Assembly (NCBI GenBank): GCA_023953695.1 | Contig: JAMLJG010000006.1 | Span: 1-64,000, forward strand | From: Kiritimatiellia bacterium | Lineage (GTDB): Bacteria > Verrucomicrobiota > Kiritimatiellia > CAIVKH01 | Reading direction: 5' to 3' | DNA: 64,000 bases | Part shown: positions 1-9,217 of the stretch, in pieces | Position numbering within the stretch: position 1 is the first letter of the stretch | Layout of the letters: each line of letters begins with the position of its first letter | The notes under the pieces: generated by a model | The model's database searches: none | The model's input: only the letters and a program-made list of their open reading frames with translations | What the model was told of the DNA's origin: nothing | Program-made: the position numbers and the translations under genes

Positions 1-1
1 T

Positions 2-796
2 CGGTTCGCTTTTGATCCGCAGTGGATTGCGCGCCACACCGAGAGCGCGAACCTCGCCGTATTTGTCTACAGCTTCTGGGCGGGCATTCCGACTCGCTGT
101 CCCAAAGCTGTCTGCCTGCTCGACGTGTGGTCCGACTTCATGTGGGGCGGGAGCGCAGCGGAGACGCGCGACCTGAAGTCCGCCGAATTGGTTGTCGTCA
201 TATCGCAGCAAGAGGAAGCGCGCCTTCGCGCGCGCGGGATTCGGCTAACGCTCTGGAGCCCGCCTTTTGTCGAGGCGGATCAACTGCCGGATTCGGATCG
301 GATTGGAATGGTTGGCTCGGCCAACGCATTTAATCGCGAAGGGCTGCGATGGCTTGGCGATGGGATTCCTGAATCGCCGATCCGCATGTACGGTAGATTG
401 GCCGCACACGCAACCGGCTCCGGATTCGAAGTCGTCGGGCGCTATGAGGAACCTCTGACTCCCTATCGCGAGTGCGGCATTGTCTTGATGACGACGGTTG
501 AGGGCATGGGCGTTCAGATCAAATCGATTGAAGCCCTCGCCGCCGGCCGCGCGATTGTCGCGCGGCGTGGCGCGATGCGCGGGATCCCACCGGGACGCGG
601 TGCATGGATCGAAGTGGATGCGCCAGCGGAGATGCGCGCCGCAGCGCGTCGCTTGCAGCGCGACGCGCAGGCGCGCGCGCAGCAAATGAAAGCCGCGCGC
701 GCATACTTCGATGAACATCTGAGAGTTGATCATCTGCGCGCAGAGCTTGAGGCCGCATTGTCGAGCGTGGCGGGACAAGCAGCAGCGAGATCGTAG
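2..796 (+). CDS. GT4-family glycosyltransferase, 5' end missing
   Basis: The reading frame is open from the first bases of the window, so the N-terminal acceptor domain lies outside. What remains is the C-terminal Rossmann half of a GT-B enzyme. It contains a short strand and loop GMVGSANAFN, then YRECGIVLMTTVEGMGVQIKSIEALAAGRAIVA, which is the usual nucleotide-sugar binding segment (E-G-x-G-V-x-x-K-x-x-E-A-L-A-x-G). It ends in a helical tail rich in Arg and Ala. Family knowledge says such proteins transfer a sugar from a nucleotide donor at the cytoplasmic face of the membrane. It heads a same-strand run of glycan-assembly genes reaching 9118. The sugar and acceptor cannot be read from the sequence. 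Confidence 0.75.
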   Translation, partial: RFAFDPQWIARHTESANLAVFVYSFWAGIPTRCPKAVCLLDVWSDFMWGGSAAETRDLKSAELVVVISQQEEARLRARGIRLTLWSPPFVEADQLPDSDRIGMVGSANAFNREGLRWLGDGIPESPIRMYGRLAAHATGSGFEVVGRYEEPLTPYRECGIVLMTTVEGMGVQIKSIEALAAGRAIVARRGAMRGIPPGRGAWIEVDAPAEMRAAARRLQRDAQARAQQMKAARAYFDEHLRVDHLRAELEAALSSVAGQAAARS

Positions 797-832
797 GGGA
801 TCACCAGCTTTGCTGTTGTCCACAGGGGCGGG

Positions 833-3124
833 ATGGCTACTATCGCGTTTGTGTTCTTCATCGAGTTAGCTGTATTTCTCATTTCAACTCTGTGCGCCGC
901 GAGGCTGTGCATTTGCGGCACGCGCGGCGTGTGGCGTTATGCTGGATTTTGGGTTGCGGCGCTGCTTGGGGCCCTCTTGCTGCTTCGTCCGCACGGAGAC
1001 ACCTTTACCGCGCTGGATCATTCGGGCTATCGGTTGATGGCGTTTGCCTTTGCGGAAGGTCGCGGCTTCAACGATGTGGACGCGACCGTTCTGGAATTGC
1101 CTGAAGACGTGCGGCAGGACGTCACGCTCTTGCCGTACACGAAGGATCGCAATACGCGCGATCGCTCATTCCGCCTGCTCTCGGATCAGACAGGAATAAC
1201 TGAACCGTTCTTCTATCCCACCCTGCCACTCGGCGCTTCTATTTTGCAGCGCCTTTTCCCGCAGCGAGGCATGGACTTTTTCGCGCCTCTGTTCGGGCTG
1301 TTCTTCGCGCTGGTTCTACTCGCGATGGGCCGCCGCGAGGGCGGAGCCGGTGGCTTGCTGTTGGCAGCGGCGTTGTTTTTGGCGACTCCGCTTCCCGCGA
1401 TGCTCTTCCGCGGTTTTTACGCTGAGTTATGCGGCGCTTCATTGGCGGCGTTGGCAGCGACTCACTGGCTGACGCTGCCCGCGGGACGGCCGGTTTCCCT
1501 CGCTGCCTATCTCGCGCTCGGCTTGGCTCCTGCTTTCCACCCAGCCCTGATCGTGATGTCTCTGCCATTGCTCGCTGTCTTGATCGTCGCGGATGGGGGA
1601 CCCGCGCGCCGCATCGTGATGGGATTGGCAATGTTTGCGATCGGCCCCGCATTTTTGATGTGGCTCACGGCGCGGGTCTGCGCTCCGTATGGGCGACTGC
1701 ATTGGCAGACATTGATCGTGAATTTTAAATATAGTCAATCCCATCAGGTGGTCTATGTGTTTGCCGCTTTCTGTGGCCTCGCCATGCTCGGATTGCTGAT
1801 CTGGCGATTCTTCGATCACGCGGCATTTCGGCGCGCGATTGACCGCTTGCGTCCGTGGGCTGCAGCGTGGTTGCTGCTCGCGCTTGTACCTGTTGCTCTC
1901 GCGCTACTCTTCTGGAGGGAGTCGGCGCAAGTCTGGCGAGGACTGACGGATCTTTGGAATGGTGTTCGTTGGCCTGCCGCCATTCTCGCGCTGGGCTGTG
2001 CAGTTCCTCTCGTGTTTTCCCGCACGGTCGCGCGTGCGCGACTGCTCGCGGGACTCGCCATCGCTCTCTTGCCCGTGTTCGCCTATTTGAAGGGCGCTGA
2101 GCAGATGGCCATGTGGAGTCAGCGTCGCTTGGGTCCATTTGTCGTATTGCTGCTGCCCGCACTGCTTCTGCCTGCGGCTCAATGGATGCGCGTGTTGAGC
2201 GTGAAGCGGCGCATTGTGGCACTGGGGCTGGGCGGATTGACGTTGGCGCTTGGCCTTGCCAATGCCGTGCGTTGGCCCGCACCGTACTGGGTGCAGCAGG
2301 AGGCAGGCGCGCTTGAACACGTGAACGAATTGAAAGAGCGAATAGGCTCGCGGTTGGTCCTTTTCGATTATCTCCCGGACAGCTTCCCCTTTGCGGTTGA
2401 TAATCAGACGCGAGCGATCGGATGGAACAGCGAAGCGAAGCCGAAGCACTGGGCCGAGTGGATCCGCTGGGCGAGGATCCGCGCAGCAACAGAAGAGGTA
2501 TGGTTCGCCTCCTCCTATTCGCTGCCTTTGTTGGAAGAGGGAATCCGGTTTGAGCCGCTTTTCACGGAGAATATCCCGCTCGTGCGCGTTCATAGCAAGC
2601 GCGCTCTGCCCGCCGTTGCAAGAGAGAGTGAACGAAAATTGACATTCGCACGTGTTGAGTCGGTGGGAGACGAAGAGTTTGTGCAAGACAAGCTGTTCGA
2701 CGGCAGCCCGACCGCGCTTCGCGCACCGTGGGGACCGCAGCAATCGCTCGTTCTGCCAGAAGGCACCCGTGGCGATGGGCAGTGGAGCCGGGAGGGAAGC
2801 GGAGTGATTGGCCCGATTCCGCGCAGTGGCCGGATTCGAATGACGCTCATCGCAGCATCGAATCAAGGCAAGCCCGTGCAGCGCCTACGGGTGGTGCCGC
2901 CGTGGGGTGAGCAGGGCGCCCAGTGGTTGGACGTGACGCCGGGAGCGAGCGAACTGACGGCGTGGTTTGACGCGCCGAACCATGCCGACCTGCCGCGCAC
3001 GGGGGTCTACCGATTTTACGCCGAAACGCCTTTCAACCCGCAGGCCCTCGGGCGCAGTGACAGACTGCCGGACGGCCTCGGGGCGCTGATGCATCGCGTG
3101 AAATTCGCTGTCGCTGAGCAGTGA
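833..3124 (+). CDS. Large polytopic membrane protein, GT-C-like
   Basis: 763 residues. The first ~500 form about a dozen hydrophobic segments; the last ~230 (after about residue 530) are soluble. The loop after the first spans carries DHSGYR and later PFFYPTLPLG, a layout like the acidic first loop and Y-P-x-x-P segment of lipid-sugar-dependent GT-C transferases, but no clear DD/DE catalytic pair was found. ATG follows a purine-rich AGGGGCGGG. It sits between a GT4 gene and two more large membrane proteins of similar plan, so a role in exporting or decorating a cell-surface glycan is an inference. I do not recognise a named family, and the C-terminal soluble part has no obvious catalytic motif. 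Confidence 0.6.
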   Translation: MATIAFVFFIELAVFLISTLCAARLCICGTRGVWRYAGFWVAALLGALLLLRPHGDTFTALDHSGYRLMAFAFAEGRGFNDVDATVLELPEDVRQDVTLLPYTKDRNTRDRSFRLLSDQTGITEPFFYPTLPLGASILQRLFPQRGMDFFAPLFGLFFALVLLAMGRREGGAGGLLLAAALFLATPLPAMLFRGFYAELCGASLAALAATHWLTLPAGRPVSLAAYLALGLAPAFHPALIVMSLPLLAVLIVADGGPARRIVMGLAMFAIGPAFLMWLTARVCAPYGRLHWQTLIVNFKYSQSHQVVYVFAAFCGLAMLGLLIWRFFDHAAFRRAIDRLRPWAAAWLLLALVPVALALLFWRESAQVWRGLTDLWNGVRWPAAILALGCAVPLVFSRTVARARLLAGLAIALLPVFAYLKGAEQMAMWSQRRLGPFVVLLLPALLLPAAQWMRVLSVKRRIVALGLGGLTLALGLANAVRWPAPYWVQQEAGALEHVNELKERIGSRLVLFDYLPDSFPFAVDNQTRAIGWNSEAKPKHWAEWIRWARIRAATEEVWFASSYSLPLLEEGIRFEPLFTENIPLVRVHSKRALPAVARESERKLTFARVESVGDEEFVQDKLFDGSPTALRAPWGPQQSLVLPEGTRGDGQWSREGSGVIGPIPRSGRIRMTLIAASNQGKPVQRLRVVPPWGEQGAQWLDVTPGASELTAWFDAPNHADLPRTGVYRFYAETPFNPQALGRSDRLPDGLGALMHRVKFAVAEQ

Positions 3125-3173
3125 ACACGCTGGCCGCTTTTCATTGGAGCGCCCGCGTAGTAGTCTGCGCGCC

Positions 3174-4838
3174 GTGAATGGGAGTGAGACAACAAGGCAG
3201 ACAGCGGGCACGCCGTGCATTCGCAATTTGCGCATTTTCGCGTTTCTTGCGCTGTTGATTTGTATCGGGTTCCCGCTTGCGGCGCTTCTCACCGGTCTTC
3301 GCGCGCCGCAGGCCATGATCGGCGATGAAGTGACGCACTATTCCCTGTTGGCGCACCAGGCTGACGTGTTTCCCGAGGTGACATTCGAAGTTCCCATTGC
3401 GACGGGGTGGGGCGAGCCCGAGGTGCGGAATTATGCCCATTCCAATTTGTGGCACTACTTCGGCGCGGCACTGTTTCGCCTGCTTCCTTCATTCGCGACG
3501 ATTCAGATTTATCACTCGCTGTTCTTTTTGCAGCTCTTGCTCGCAGGCCTCCTTCTCATTCGCCGCCGATTGAATTCGGACTCTCTTGGCGTGATCCTGT
3601 ACCTGCTGGTTTTGGCGTCGTTGCCGATGTCGCTCATCTTCTCCGTTGCGTTCTATCAGGACGTGCCCATGACGGCGCAGATTCTCACTGCGTTTTGCCT
3701 CCTGGATCGCAGGCGCTGGGTGTGGGGCACGATTTTTCTCGCACTAGCTTTCGAGGTGAAAGAGACCGCCGTCCTCTTCATCCCCGGTTTTCTCGCGATG
3801 CTGGCTGCTCAGCGGTGGGGTGATGCGCGTGGGCTGGCGCGCGCGGCGCGGTGGAATCGCCTGCTCATTCCGCTTGCACTCTCGGCGATTCTCTTGTGGC
3901 TGCCCATGCAGGTCACGGATCGAATGTTGGAACCTTATGGAGGCTTTTATCCTTTCCGGCAAATCGAGGCAGTGGCCGAGCGGGCCGCGGAAATAGCATC
4001 GCCCCCGAAACCGGTGGACACGAGAAAGAAGCCCGCATCGCCCGCAAAGAAGAAGCAGCAGTCCATCTCCATCTATGAGAATTCCATTTCCGCCTATCAT
4101 CCCGGCGATTTGCGGGAGCCGAAGAATTGGGCGATCTATGGCGGGGGTGTGTTGTGGGTTGTCGTTCTGGGTGGCGTGGCAGCGTGGGGTCTTCGGCGAA
4201 CGCGCCTGGTCGGCGCACGAACGGAGATGCCGTCGCCCTGGCCATTCTGGGTTGCGGTCAGCTTTCTCGGGCCCGCCATATTCCTGTTGAAGGCTTCGCC
4301 CGACGCGCGATTCTTCTACCCCGCACTCCCCTTGCTCCTCATTCCTCTGGTTGAGGCGGCGGCGCGAATTGTGCGTCCGCGCATGTGGATTTCTGCACTC
4401 GCGTTGTTGGCGCTCGTGCAGACGGGGTTGGTCTTGCACAAAACGCTCGAATTGAGGGAAGTCTCGCCCTCGCTGCGCGAGGCGATTGCATTCTTGAAAG
4501 AACATCCGCCCGCGCCGCCTCGGGTCTTCATGTATCCGGAAGGCAGTTATCGCCTCTTCCCGGTGCCGCACGACTGGTATCTCGGCGACCACTTGCGCGA
4601 GTTCTGGTTGCGCGACAACGAATATCGGCTCCAACTGCTGGCCCAGCGAAAGATCGGCGCTATTGTCCTGAAGAAATACCGAGTCGCGGCGGCGGATGCG
4701 CGGGTGTCGAACCTCGGGATCTATCCGGACTTCTTCGCCGAGCAACTGGACGCCGACGCGCGATTTCGCCGCGTGTTTGATAATGATGCCATCGCGATTT
4801 ACGAATGGGACGCGCCTGCGCTGATGCCACCGGAATAG
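3174..4838 (+). CDS. GT39/ArnT-like membrane glycosyltransferase
   Basis: About 555 residues with 9-11 predicted transmembrane segments. After the first span there is GDEVTHYS, matching the acidic DE motif in the first periplasmic loop of PMT/ArnT-type GT-C enzymes, which use polyprenyl-phosphate sugars. A low-complexity Lys/Pro/Ala stretch (VDTRKKPASPAKKKQQ) interrupts a middle loop, and a soluble tail closes the protein. The start is uncertain: GTG at 3174 is used because it just precedes the signal-anchor helix; a TTG at 3144 is also in frame, and neither has a strong Shine-Dalgarno. It is flanked by related membrane proteins on the same strand. The acceptor is unknown. Confidence 0.65.
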   Translation: MNGSETTRQTAGTPCIRNLRIFAFLALLICIGFPLAALLTGLRAPQAMIGDEVTHYSLLAHQADVFPEVTFEVPIATGWGEPEVRNYAHSNLWHYFGAALFRLLPSFATIQIYHSLFFLQLLLAGLLLIRRRLNSDSLGVILYLLVLASLPMSLIFSVAFYQDVPMTAQILTAFCLLDRRRWVWGTIFLALAFEVKETAVLFIPGFLAMLAAQRWGDARGLARAARWNRLLIPLALSAILLWLPMQVTDRMLEPYGGFYPFRQIEAVAERAAEIASPPKPVDTRKKPASPAKKKQQSISIYENSISAYHPGDLREPKNWAIYGGGVLWVVVLGGVAAWGLRRTRLVGARTEMPSPWPFWVAVSFLGPAIFLLKASPDARFFYPALPLLLIPLVEAAARIVRPRMWISALALLALVQTGLVLHKTLELREVSPSLREAIAFLKEHPPAPPRVFMYPEGSYRLFPVPHDWYLGDHLREFWLRDNEYRLQLLAQRKIGAIVLKKYRVAAADARVSNLGIYPDFFAEQLDADARFRRVFDNDAIAIYEWDAPALMPPE

Positions 4839-4856
4839 TCGAAGAAGAATACACGT

Positions 4857-6611
4857 ATGCTCCGCATTGTATTGGCTTGGTTAATTCTTGCGCTCGTTTG
4901 CCAGGGCTTCGGATTCGTTGTGCAATCCGTTTGGCGACTCGCGAGCGGTGAAGATGATGTGCTCGATGGGTGGTCGCGGTTTTGGATGGGGTTCTGCCTC
5001 CTCATCGCTGTGTTGCTCCTGCTGAACTTCGTGATCCCGCTCACCGCATTTGCCTGCGGAGCCGTTGCGCTCATTTCGGGGATTGGCTTCCTCGGCCGCT
5101 GCTCGCGATCCTCGTGCGCCATGCTGCCCGAAAGGCCGCCGCGCGAGCGCGCCGCGCTGCGCGAGGTGTTGTTCTGGGGCCTCGCCGCCACCGCGCTCGC
5201 GCTGTTGGCGATGAAGTCGGCCACATGGCGCTGGAACTCGGTCTACGACACGGATCTATACCACTTTTCCTGGGTGCGATTGGCCAAGGAGCACACCGTT
5301 GTGCCCGGCATTGCAAACCTCCACTGTCGTTTGGGAATGACCTATGGCGGTCTCCTGTTCGCGGCGTTTGTGGACCATGGCCTGTGGGCGGGGCGGTCGG
5401 CGTGGGTCGTTCCTGGATTTGCGCTCGGCGCGGCGCTGCTGCAGTGGCTCCACCTTCTCATACGCGAGACGCACGTTCCGCGCGCGGCTCGCATAGTGGG
5501 GCTCTTCACCTTTCCCTATTTGGTTGGCAAACTCGCGCTGTTGCAGCCCACGCTCTATACCGACAGCATCGCGCACCTATTCCTGCTCGTGGCGAGTCTG
5601 GAGTTGCTTCGTCGCCCGCCTGCGCCCAATCGCCCGTGGACGCTTGCGCTGCGCGTTCCGCTGGCCCTGGTCGCGGCGGGATTTGCGATCAAAGCGCTTT
5701 CCGCCCCGGCGTTGTTTGTTCTGGTGTGCGTTGCGGCGATTGCCTGGCTCGTGGAACTGCGCGCGACGCCAACGCGCGCCGTGCGCCGCGCGTTGGCGCT
5801 ACTGGCTTTGCCGAGTGTGCTCGTCCTGAGCGTGCTCGCGCGAAATGCGATCACTTCCGGCTGGCCGCTCTATCCGAGTCCGATGCTCCCGCTGTCGGTG
5901 GACTGGGCCGTTCCGCGCGAACCGATTGGGAAGGGTCATGAATATCGGATGCAATCGGTTGAGGGGCAGTACCGGGTTTTGAAGGGGTGGGCGCGTCGCC
6001 CGGGGCCCCACTATGGCAAGGCCATTGAGCAGCGCCTGTCTGAGTGGTGGCCCCGTTGGGCTCGGCATAATTGGCGCGGCGTTCCGCGCTTTACGGCATG
6101 GGCAGGTCTTGCCTGCGCGAGCCTCTGGTTGTTGTCATGGCCGTGGCGACGGCGTTTCGCGCCGGGTGGGAGTGCGATGCCCGCGCTCATCCTTCTTCTC
6201 GCGAGTGGATGCAGCCTGCTCTTCTGGCTCTTCACCGCGCCGGATTTGCGCTTTGGTATGGGATTCTTCTGGCTGTGGTTCGGCGCAGGCGCCGCACTGC
6301 TTTTTGAGCGGCTTCCCGATCGGCTCCCGGTGCGAATCGCCGCCTTCGTGGCGATGCTCGCGATTGTGGGGTGGATGAAGCCTTCGTTGGGGTGGACGCC
6401 GAAGCGCCCGTGGTGGGAGATCGGCCACTCGCGCAGTCTGCCCGTGAAAGCCGTTGCATTGGGGGGCGAGCCGCCACTCACCGTGTATGCGCCGGTGGAG
6501 GGCGATCAGTGCGGCGATGCGCCGCTGCCGTGCACACCCTATCCACTGCCGGAACTGCGCGCGCGAGACCCGGGAAATTGGGCCGCCGGACTCTATTTGC
6601 AGGCCGATTGA
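4857..6611 (+). CDS. LIC_10190-like integral membrane protein
   Basis: 584 residues, about 12 hydrophobic spans. The segment YDTDLYHFSWVRLAKEH followed by VVPGIANLHCRLGMTYG matches the signature I recall for the LIC_10190 family of membrane proteins (DT-x-x-Y-H ... VPGxxNLHxRL), which sit in polysaccharide clusters and look like GT-C proteins with an Asp-Thr-Asp in the first large loop. That family assignment is from memory and has not been searched. The gene begins 16 bp after the previous stop, consistent with one transcript. The short soluble C-terminus ends in a region with two Cys (residues ~555-562). Function is unproven. Confidence 0.6.
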   Translation: MLRIVLAWLILALVCQGFGFVVQSVWRLASGEDDVLDGWSRFWMGFCLLIAVLLLLNFVIPLTAFACGAVALISGIGFLGRCSRSSCAMLPERPPRERAALREVLFWGLAATALALLAMKSATWRWNSVYDTDLYHFSWVRLAKEHTVVPGIANLHCRLGMTYGGLLFAAFVDHGLWAGRSAWVVPGFALGAALLQWLHLLIRETHVPRAARIVGLFTFPYLVGKLALLQPTLYTDSIAHLFLLVASLELLRRPPAPNRPWTLALRVPLALVAAGFAIKALSAPALFVLVCVAAIAWLVELRATPTRAVRRALALLALPSVLVLSVLARNAITSGWPLYPSPMLPLSVDWAVPREPIGKGHEYRMQSVEGQYRVLKGWARRPGPHYGKAIEQRLSEWWPRWARHNWRGVPRFTAWAGLACASLWLLSWPWRRRFAPGGSAMPALILLLASGCSLLFWLFTAPDLRFGMGFFWLWFGAGAALLFERLPDRLPVRIAAFVAMLAIVGWMKPSLGWTPKRPWWEIGHSRSLPVKAVALGGEPPLTVYAPVEGDQCGDAPLPCTPYPLPELRARDPGNWAAGLYLQAD

Positions 6612-6669
6612 TCTGCCGCCCGCGGCATGGACACGGAACGGGTTTGTGCGCATACTGCCGGGATTGGAT

Positions 6670-7401
6670 ATGAAGGATGCCGTCGTCATCATTCCCGCAT
6701 TTAACGAAGAGGCTTCGATCGGTTCTCTGGTGAGAGAGCTCTCGGAAGCGTGTCCAGCGCTTCCGGTCGTCGTGATTTGCGACGGAGCGACCGACCGCAC
6801 GGCGCGCGTTGCGCGCGAGGCGGGGGCCACCGTGCTCGATCTGCCGTGCAATCTCGGGGTCGGCGGCGCGGTGCAGGCTGGGTTCCAATACGCATTGCAG
6901 AATGGCTATCAACTGGCCATTCGAATTGACGGCGATGGGCAGCATCCGCCGTCTGAGATTCCAACTTTGCTGAGCGCCGCGCGCGAGTCCGAGGCGGACC
7001 TCGTGATCGGGTCTCGGTTTTCATCGGCGGGCCTGCACACAACGCTCTTCCGTTTTTTTGGAATCAAGATGCTCGCGATATTTCTGTCCATCATCTGCCG
7101 CAAGCGCGTGACGGATCCGACATCAGGCTTCTGGGCTGTGAAGCGGCCGCTGTTGCAGTATTTCGCGCGAGATTATCCCGTGGATTATCCTGAACCGGAA
7201 GGGATCGCGCTGCTCAGCCGGTTGGGCTATCGCTTTGATGAGGTGAGTGTTCACTTCCGCTGTCGCCAGGCGGGTCAGTCCAGCATCCGAGGCTGGGGGA
7301 CGGTCTATTTTGCGCTCAAAGTTGGCTTTGCGTTGGTGGTGGATCGCGTGCGCGTCTTGAACAAAGGCTATTCGCGACGCTTTACCGTGGAGTGGCCATG
7401 A
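6670..7401 (+). CDS. GT2 glycosyltransferase, dolichyl-phosphate-mannose-synthase type
   Basis: 243 residues. It opens with VVIIPAFNEEASIGSLV, the N-terminal GT-A nucleotide-binding strand. ICDGATDRTARVA is next, then IRIDGDGQHPPSEI with the D-x-D metal site and the Q-H-P motif of polyprenyl-phosphate glycosyltransferases, and DPTSGFWAVKR further on. The start ATG at 6670 was chosen because everything upstream in frame overlaps the previous gene. It ends in an ATGA overlap with a DUF2304 gene, a pairing very common for undecaprenyl-phosphate-sugar synthases. It probably charges the lipid donor used by the neighbouring GT-C proteins. Confidence 0.85.
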   Translation: MKDAVVIIPAFNEEASIGSLVRELSEACPALPVVVICDGATDRTARVAREAGATVLDLPCNLGVGGAVQAGFQYALQNGYQLAIRIDGDGQHPPSEIPTLLSAARESEADLVIGSRFSSAGLHTTLFRFFGIKMLAIFLSIICRKRVTDPTSGFWAVKRPLLQYFARDYPVDYPEPEGIALLSRLGYRFDEVSVHFRCRQAGQSSIRGWGTVYFALKVGFALVVDRVRVLNKGYSRRFTVEWP

Positions 7402-8000
7402 ACGCTGTTTCCGTCATGCAAAACTGGGTCAATGCGCTCGTCGCGCCCATAGGGCCGATGGGCGCGCGGCTTGTACTTGCTGCGATCGCCGTCTTTCTTT
7501 TTGTGACCATGGTGGTCGCGGTGCGCGCAGGGCGCATTCACGTCTTCAGAAGCGTGATTCTCATTGCGCTGTCTCTTCTTTTCGCCGCGCTCGCGTGGAA
7601 CCTCCAACTGTTGCTCGAAGTGAATCGTATCACCTTTCTCGGCCGCATTCGCCTGCTCATGGGCGTCTTGAGTTTTGTGGTGTTGCTGGTGACGTTCGAG
7701 GCCGTGCGTCGGGCGCATTTGCGCGAGCGCTATGCGCTGTTGTGGATGTCCACGGGCATCATTCTGTTGCTGTGCGCGCTGTTCACGGATGTGTTGGACT
7801 TCTTCTGCGCGCTCTTTGGGATGCAGTATGTGACGTTCGTCGTCGCGGTCATCTTCACCTTCTTATTGCTTGTTGCGTTTCACTTCTCCATCGCGCTTTC
7901 GCGCTTGAGCGATGATCGCTCGCGTCTGGCACAGCGGTGCGCCCGTTTGGAGGCGCGGATCGAAGAATTGGAGAAGAAGAGTCGCCGCGCGGAGTCATGA
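7398..8000 (+). CDS. DUF2304 small membrane protein
   Basis: 200 residues with four to five hydrophobic helices and a short Arg/Glu-rich coiled tail (SRLAQRCARLEARIEELEKKS). The arrangement and its ATGA coupling to a GT2 gene are those of DUF2304, a family of membrane partners found next to polyprenyl-phosphate glycosyltransferases. The ATG overlaps the stop of the GT2 gene by 4 bp, and its own stop overlaps the start of the next glycosyltransferase by 4 bp, so the three are translationally coupled. The biochemical role of DUF2304 is not established; an assembly or flippase-accessory role is inference. Confidence 0.7.
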   Translation: MNAVSVMQNWVNALVAPIGPMGARLVLAAIAVFLFVTMVVAVRAGRIHVFRSVILIALSLLFAALAWNLQLLLEVNRITFLGRIRLLMGVLSFVVLLVTFEAVRRAHLRERYALLWMSTGIILLLCALFTDVLDFFCALFGMQYVTFVVAVIFTFLLLVAFHFSIALSRLSDDRSRLAQRCARLEARIEELEKKSRRAES

Positions 8001-9118
8001 GCGCGATGCGGCTGGGCGTCAACACGCTGTTCTACTTACCGGGCGAGGTCGGCGGCTCGGAGACCTATCTGCTCGAAACGCTGCGCGCGTTGGCGCGTCG
8101 AAGCGACGCGCCTCGGCTCGTGCTCTTCACCAATGCCGAGAACGAGGTGACGCTGCGGCGTGAATTTCCGATGGCCGAAGTGGTGTCCATCCGCGTCGCG
8201 GCAACGAATCGGTTTGCGCGGATTCCCGCAGAACAGCTCGAGCTGCCCCAACAGGTGAAGCGCGCGGGCGTAGATGTCTTGTGGTCGCCGGGGTATACCG
8301 CGCCGTGGCGCTGTGCGTGCCCACAAGTCGTTTCCATTTTGGATATGCAATACAAGCGCTTCCCCCACGACGTCACGTGGCTGGCGGCCCGAACGATGGA
8401 TGTGCTATATCCGCTCGCCGCGCGCAGCAGTGCGGCGGTTGTGACCATTTCTGAGTTTGCGAAATCCGAAATTGTTCACTTTCTCGGCACGCCTGCGGAG
8501 AAGATCGAGGTGACGCTCCTGGCTGCGGATTCCTCCTTCGCGGCCCCAGCGCCAGCGCGTCCCGCTGCGGTTGGGGCCGAGCCGTATCTCTTGTGCGTGG
8601 CGAACACCTATCCACACAAGAACATCGCCCTGCTGATTCGCGCGTTCAGTCGAATTGCGACAGAGATTCCGCATCGCCTTGTCTTGGTGGGCAAAGCGAG
8701 GTTGGGCGAACCCGAAGTGGCCGCTGCGCTTGCGCGCGCGCCGAAAGGGCGCGTGATCCGGTTAGCGCAGGTGACGCGGGAGGAATTGATCACGTTGAAT
8801 CAGCGAGCGGATTGGTTTGTGTTCCCATCGCTCTACGAGGGCTTTGGGCTCCCCGTCCTCGAGGCGATGACGGCGGGCGCGCCGGTGCTGACCACGCGCG
8901 AGGCGTCGCTGCCGGAAGTTGCGGGCGATGCGGCGCGCTATGGCGACGGGCGCGATGAAGTAGCATTTGCCGCCGCTCTCCGCGAGGCCATCGAGTTGCC
9001 CACAGACGCGCGAGCGCAATTGATCGCCGCCGGTCGCGCGCGCGCGGGATCGTTCACGTGGGATGCGAGCGCGGCGAAGCTCTGGCGCGTGTTGCAGCGC
9101 GTCGCGGCGGGGAAGTGA
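7997..9118 (+). CDS. GT4-family glycosyltransferase
   Basis: 373 residues, full length for GT4. The N-terminal domain starts RLGVNTLFYLPGEVGGSETY (a G-G-x-E-x-Y acceptor-side loop). The C-terminal domain has YLLCVANTYPHKNIALLIRAF, the typical V-x-x-x-x-P-x-K-N segment, and FPSLYEGFGLPVLEAMTAGAPV with the E-x-G-F-G-L-P-x-x-E-A-M donor-binding motif. Start ATG at 7997 overlaps the DUF2304 stop. It closes the glycan cluster; the next gene, hisC, is 99 bp away and unrelated. Donor and acceptor sugars are not predictable here. Confidence 0.88.
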   Translation: MSAMRLGVNTLFYLPGEVGGSETYLLETLRALARRSDAPRLVLFTNAENEVTLRREFPMAEVVSIRVAATNRFARIPAEQLELPQQVKRAGVDVLWSPGYTAPWRCACPQVVSILDMQYKRFPHDVTWLAARTMDVLYPLAARSSAAVVTISEFAKSEIVHFLGTPAEKIEVTLLAADSSFAAPAPARPAAVGAEPYLLCVANTYPHKNIALLIRAFSRIATEIPHRLVLVGKARLGEPEVAAALARAPKGRVIRLAQVTREELITLNQRADWFVFPSLYEGFGLPVLEAMTAGAPVLTTREASLPEVAGDAARYGDGRDEVAFAAALREAIELPTDARAQLIAAGRARAGSFTWDASAAKLWRVLQRVAAGK

Positions 9119-9217
9119 GCGGTAGAGTTTGACAATTGAGCACCGTCACTCTACCAGTTGCGCGATGGCGCTACTGCGCACGCCGAGATTCGTTTTTTGC
9201 GAAAGATGAAGTGATTT

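Noticed and set aside
9140-9190. tRNA-like stretch on the minus strand (GCGCAACTGGTAGAG)
   Set aside because: A D-arm-like sequence is present but no T-arm (TTCGA), no proper anticodon loop and no acceptor pairing. At most a decayed fragment or chance match.
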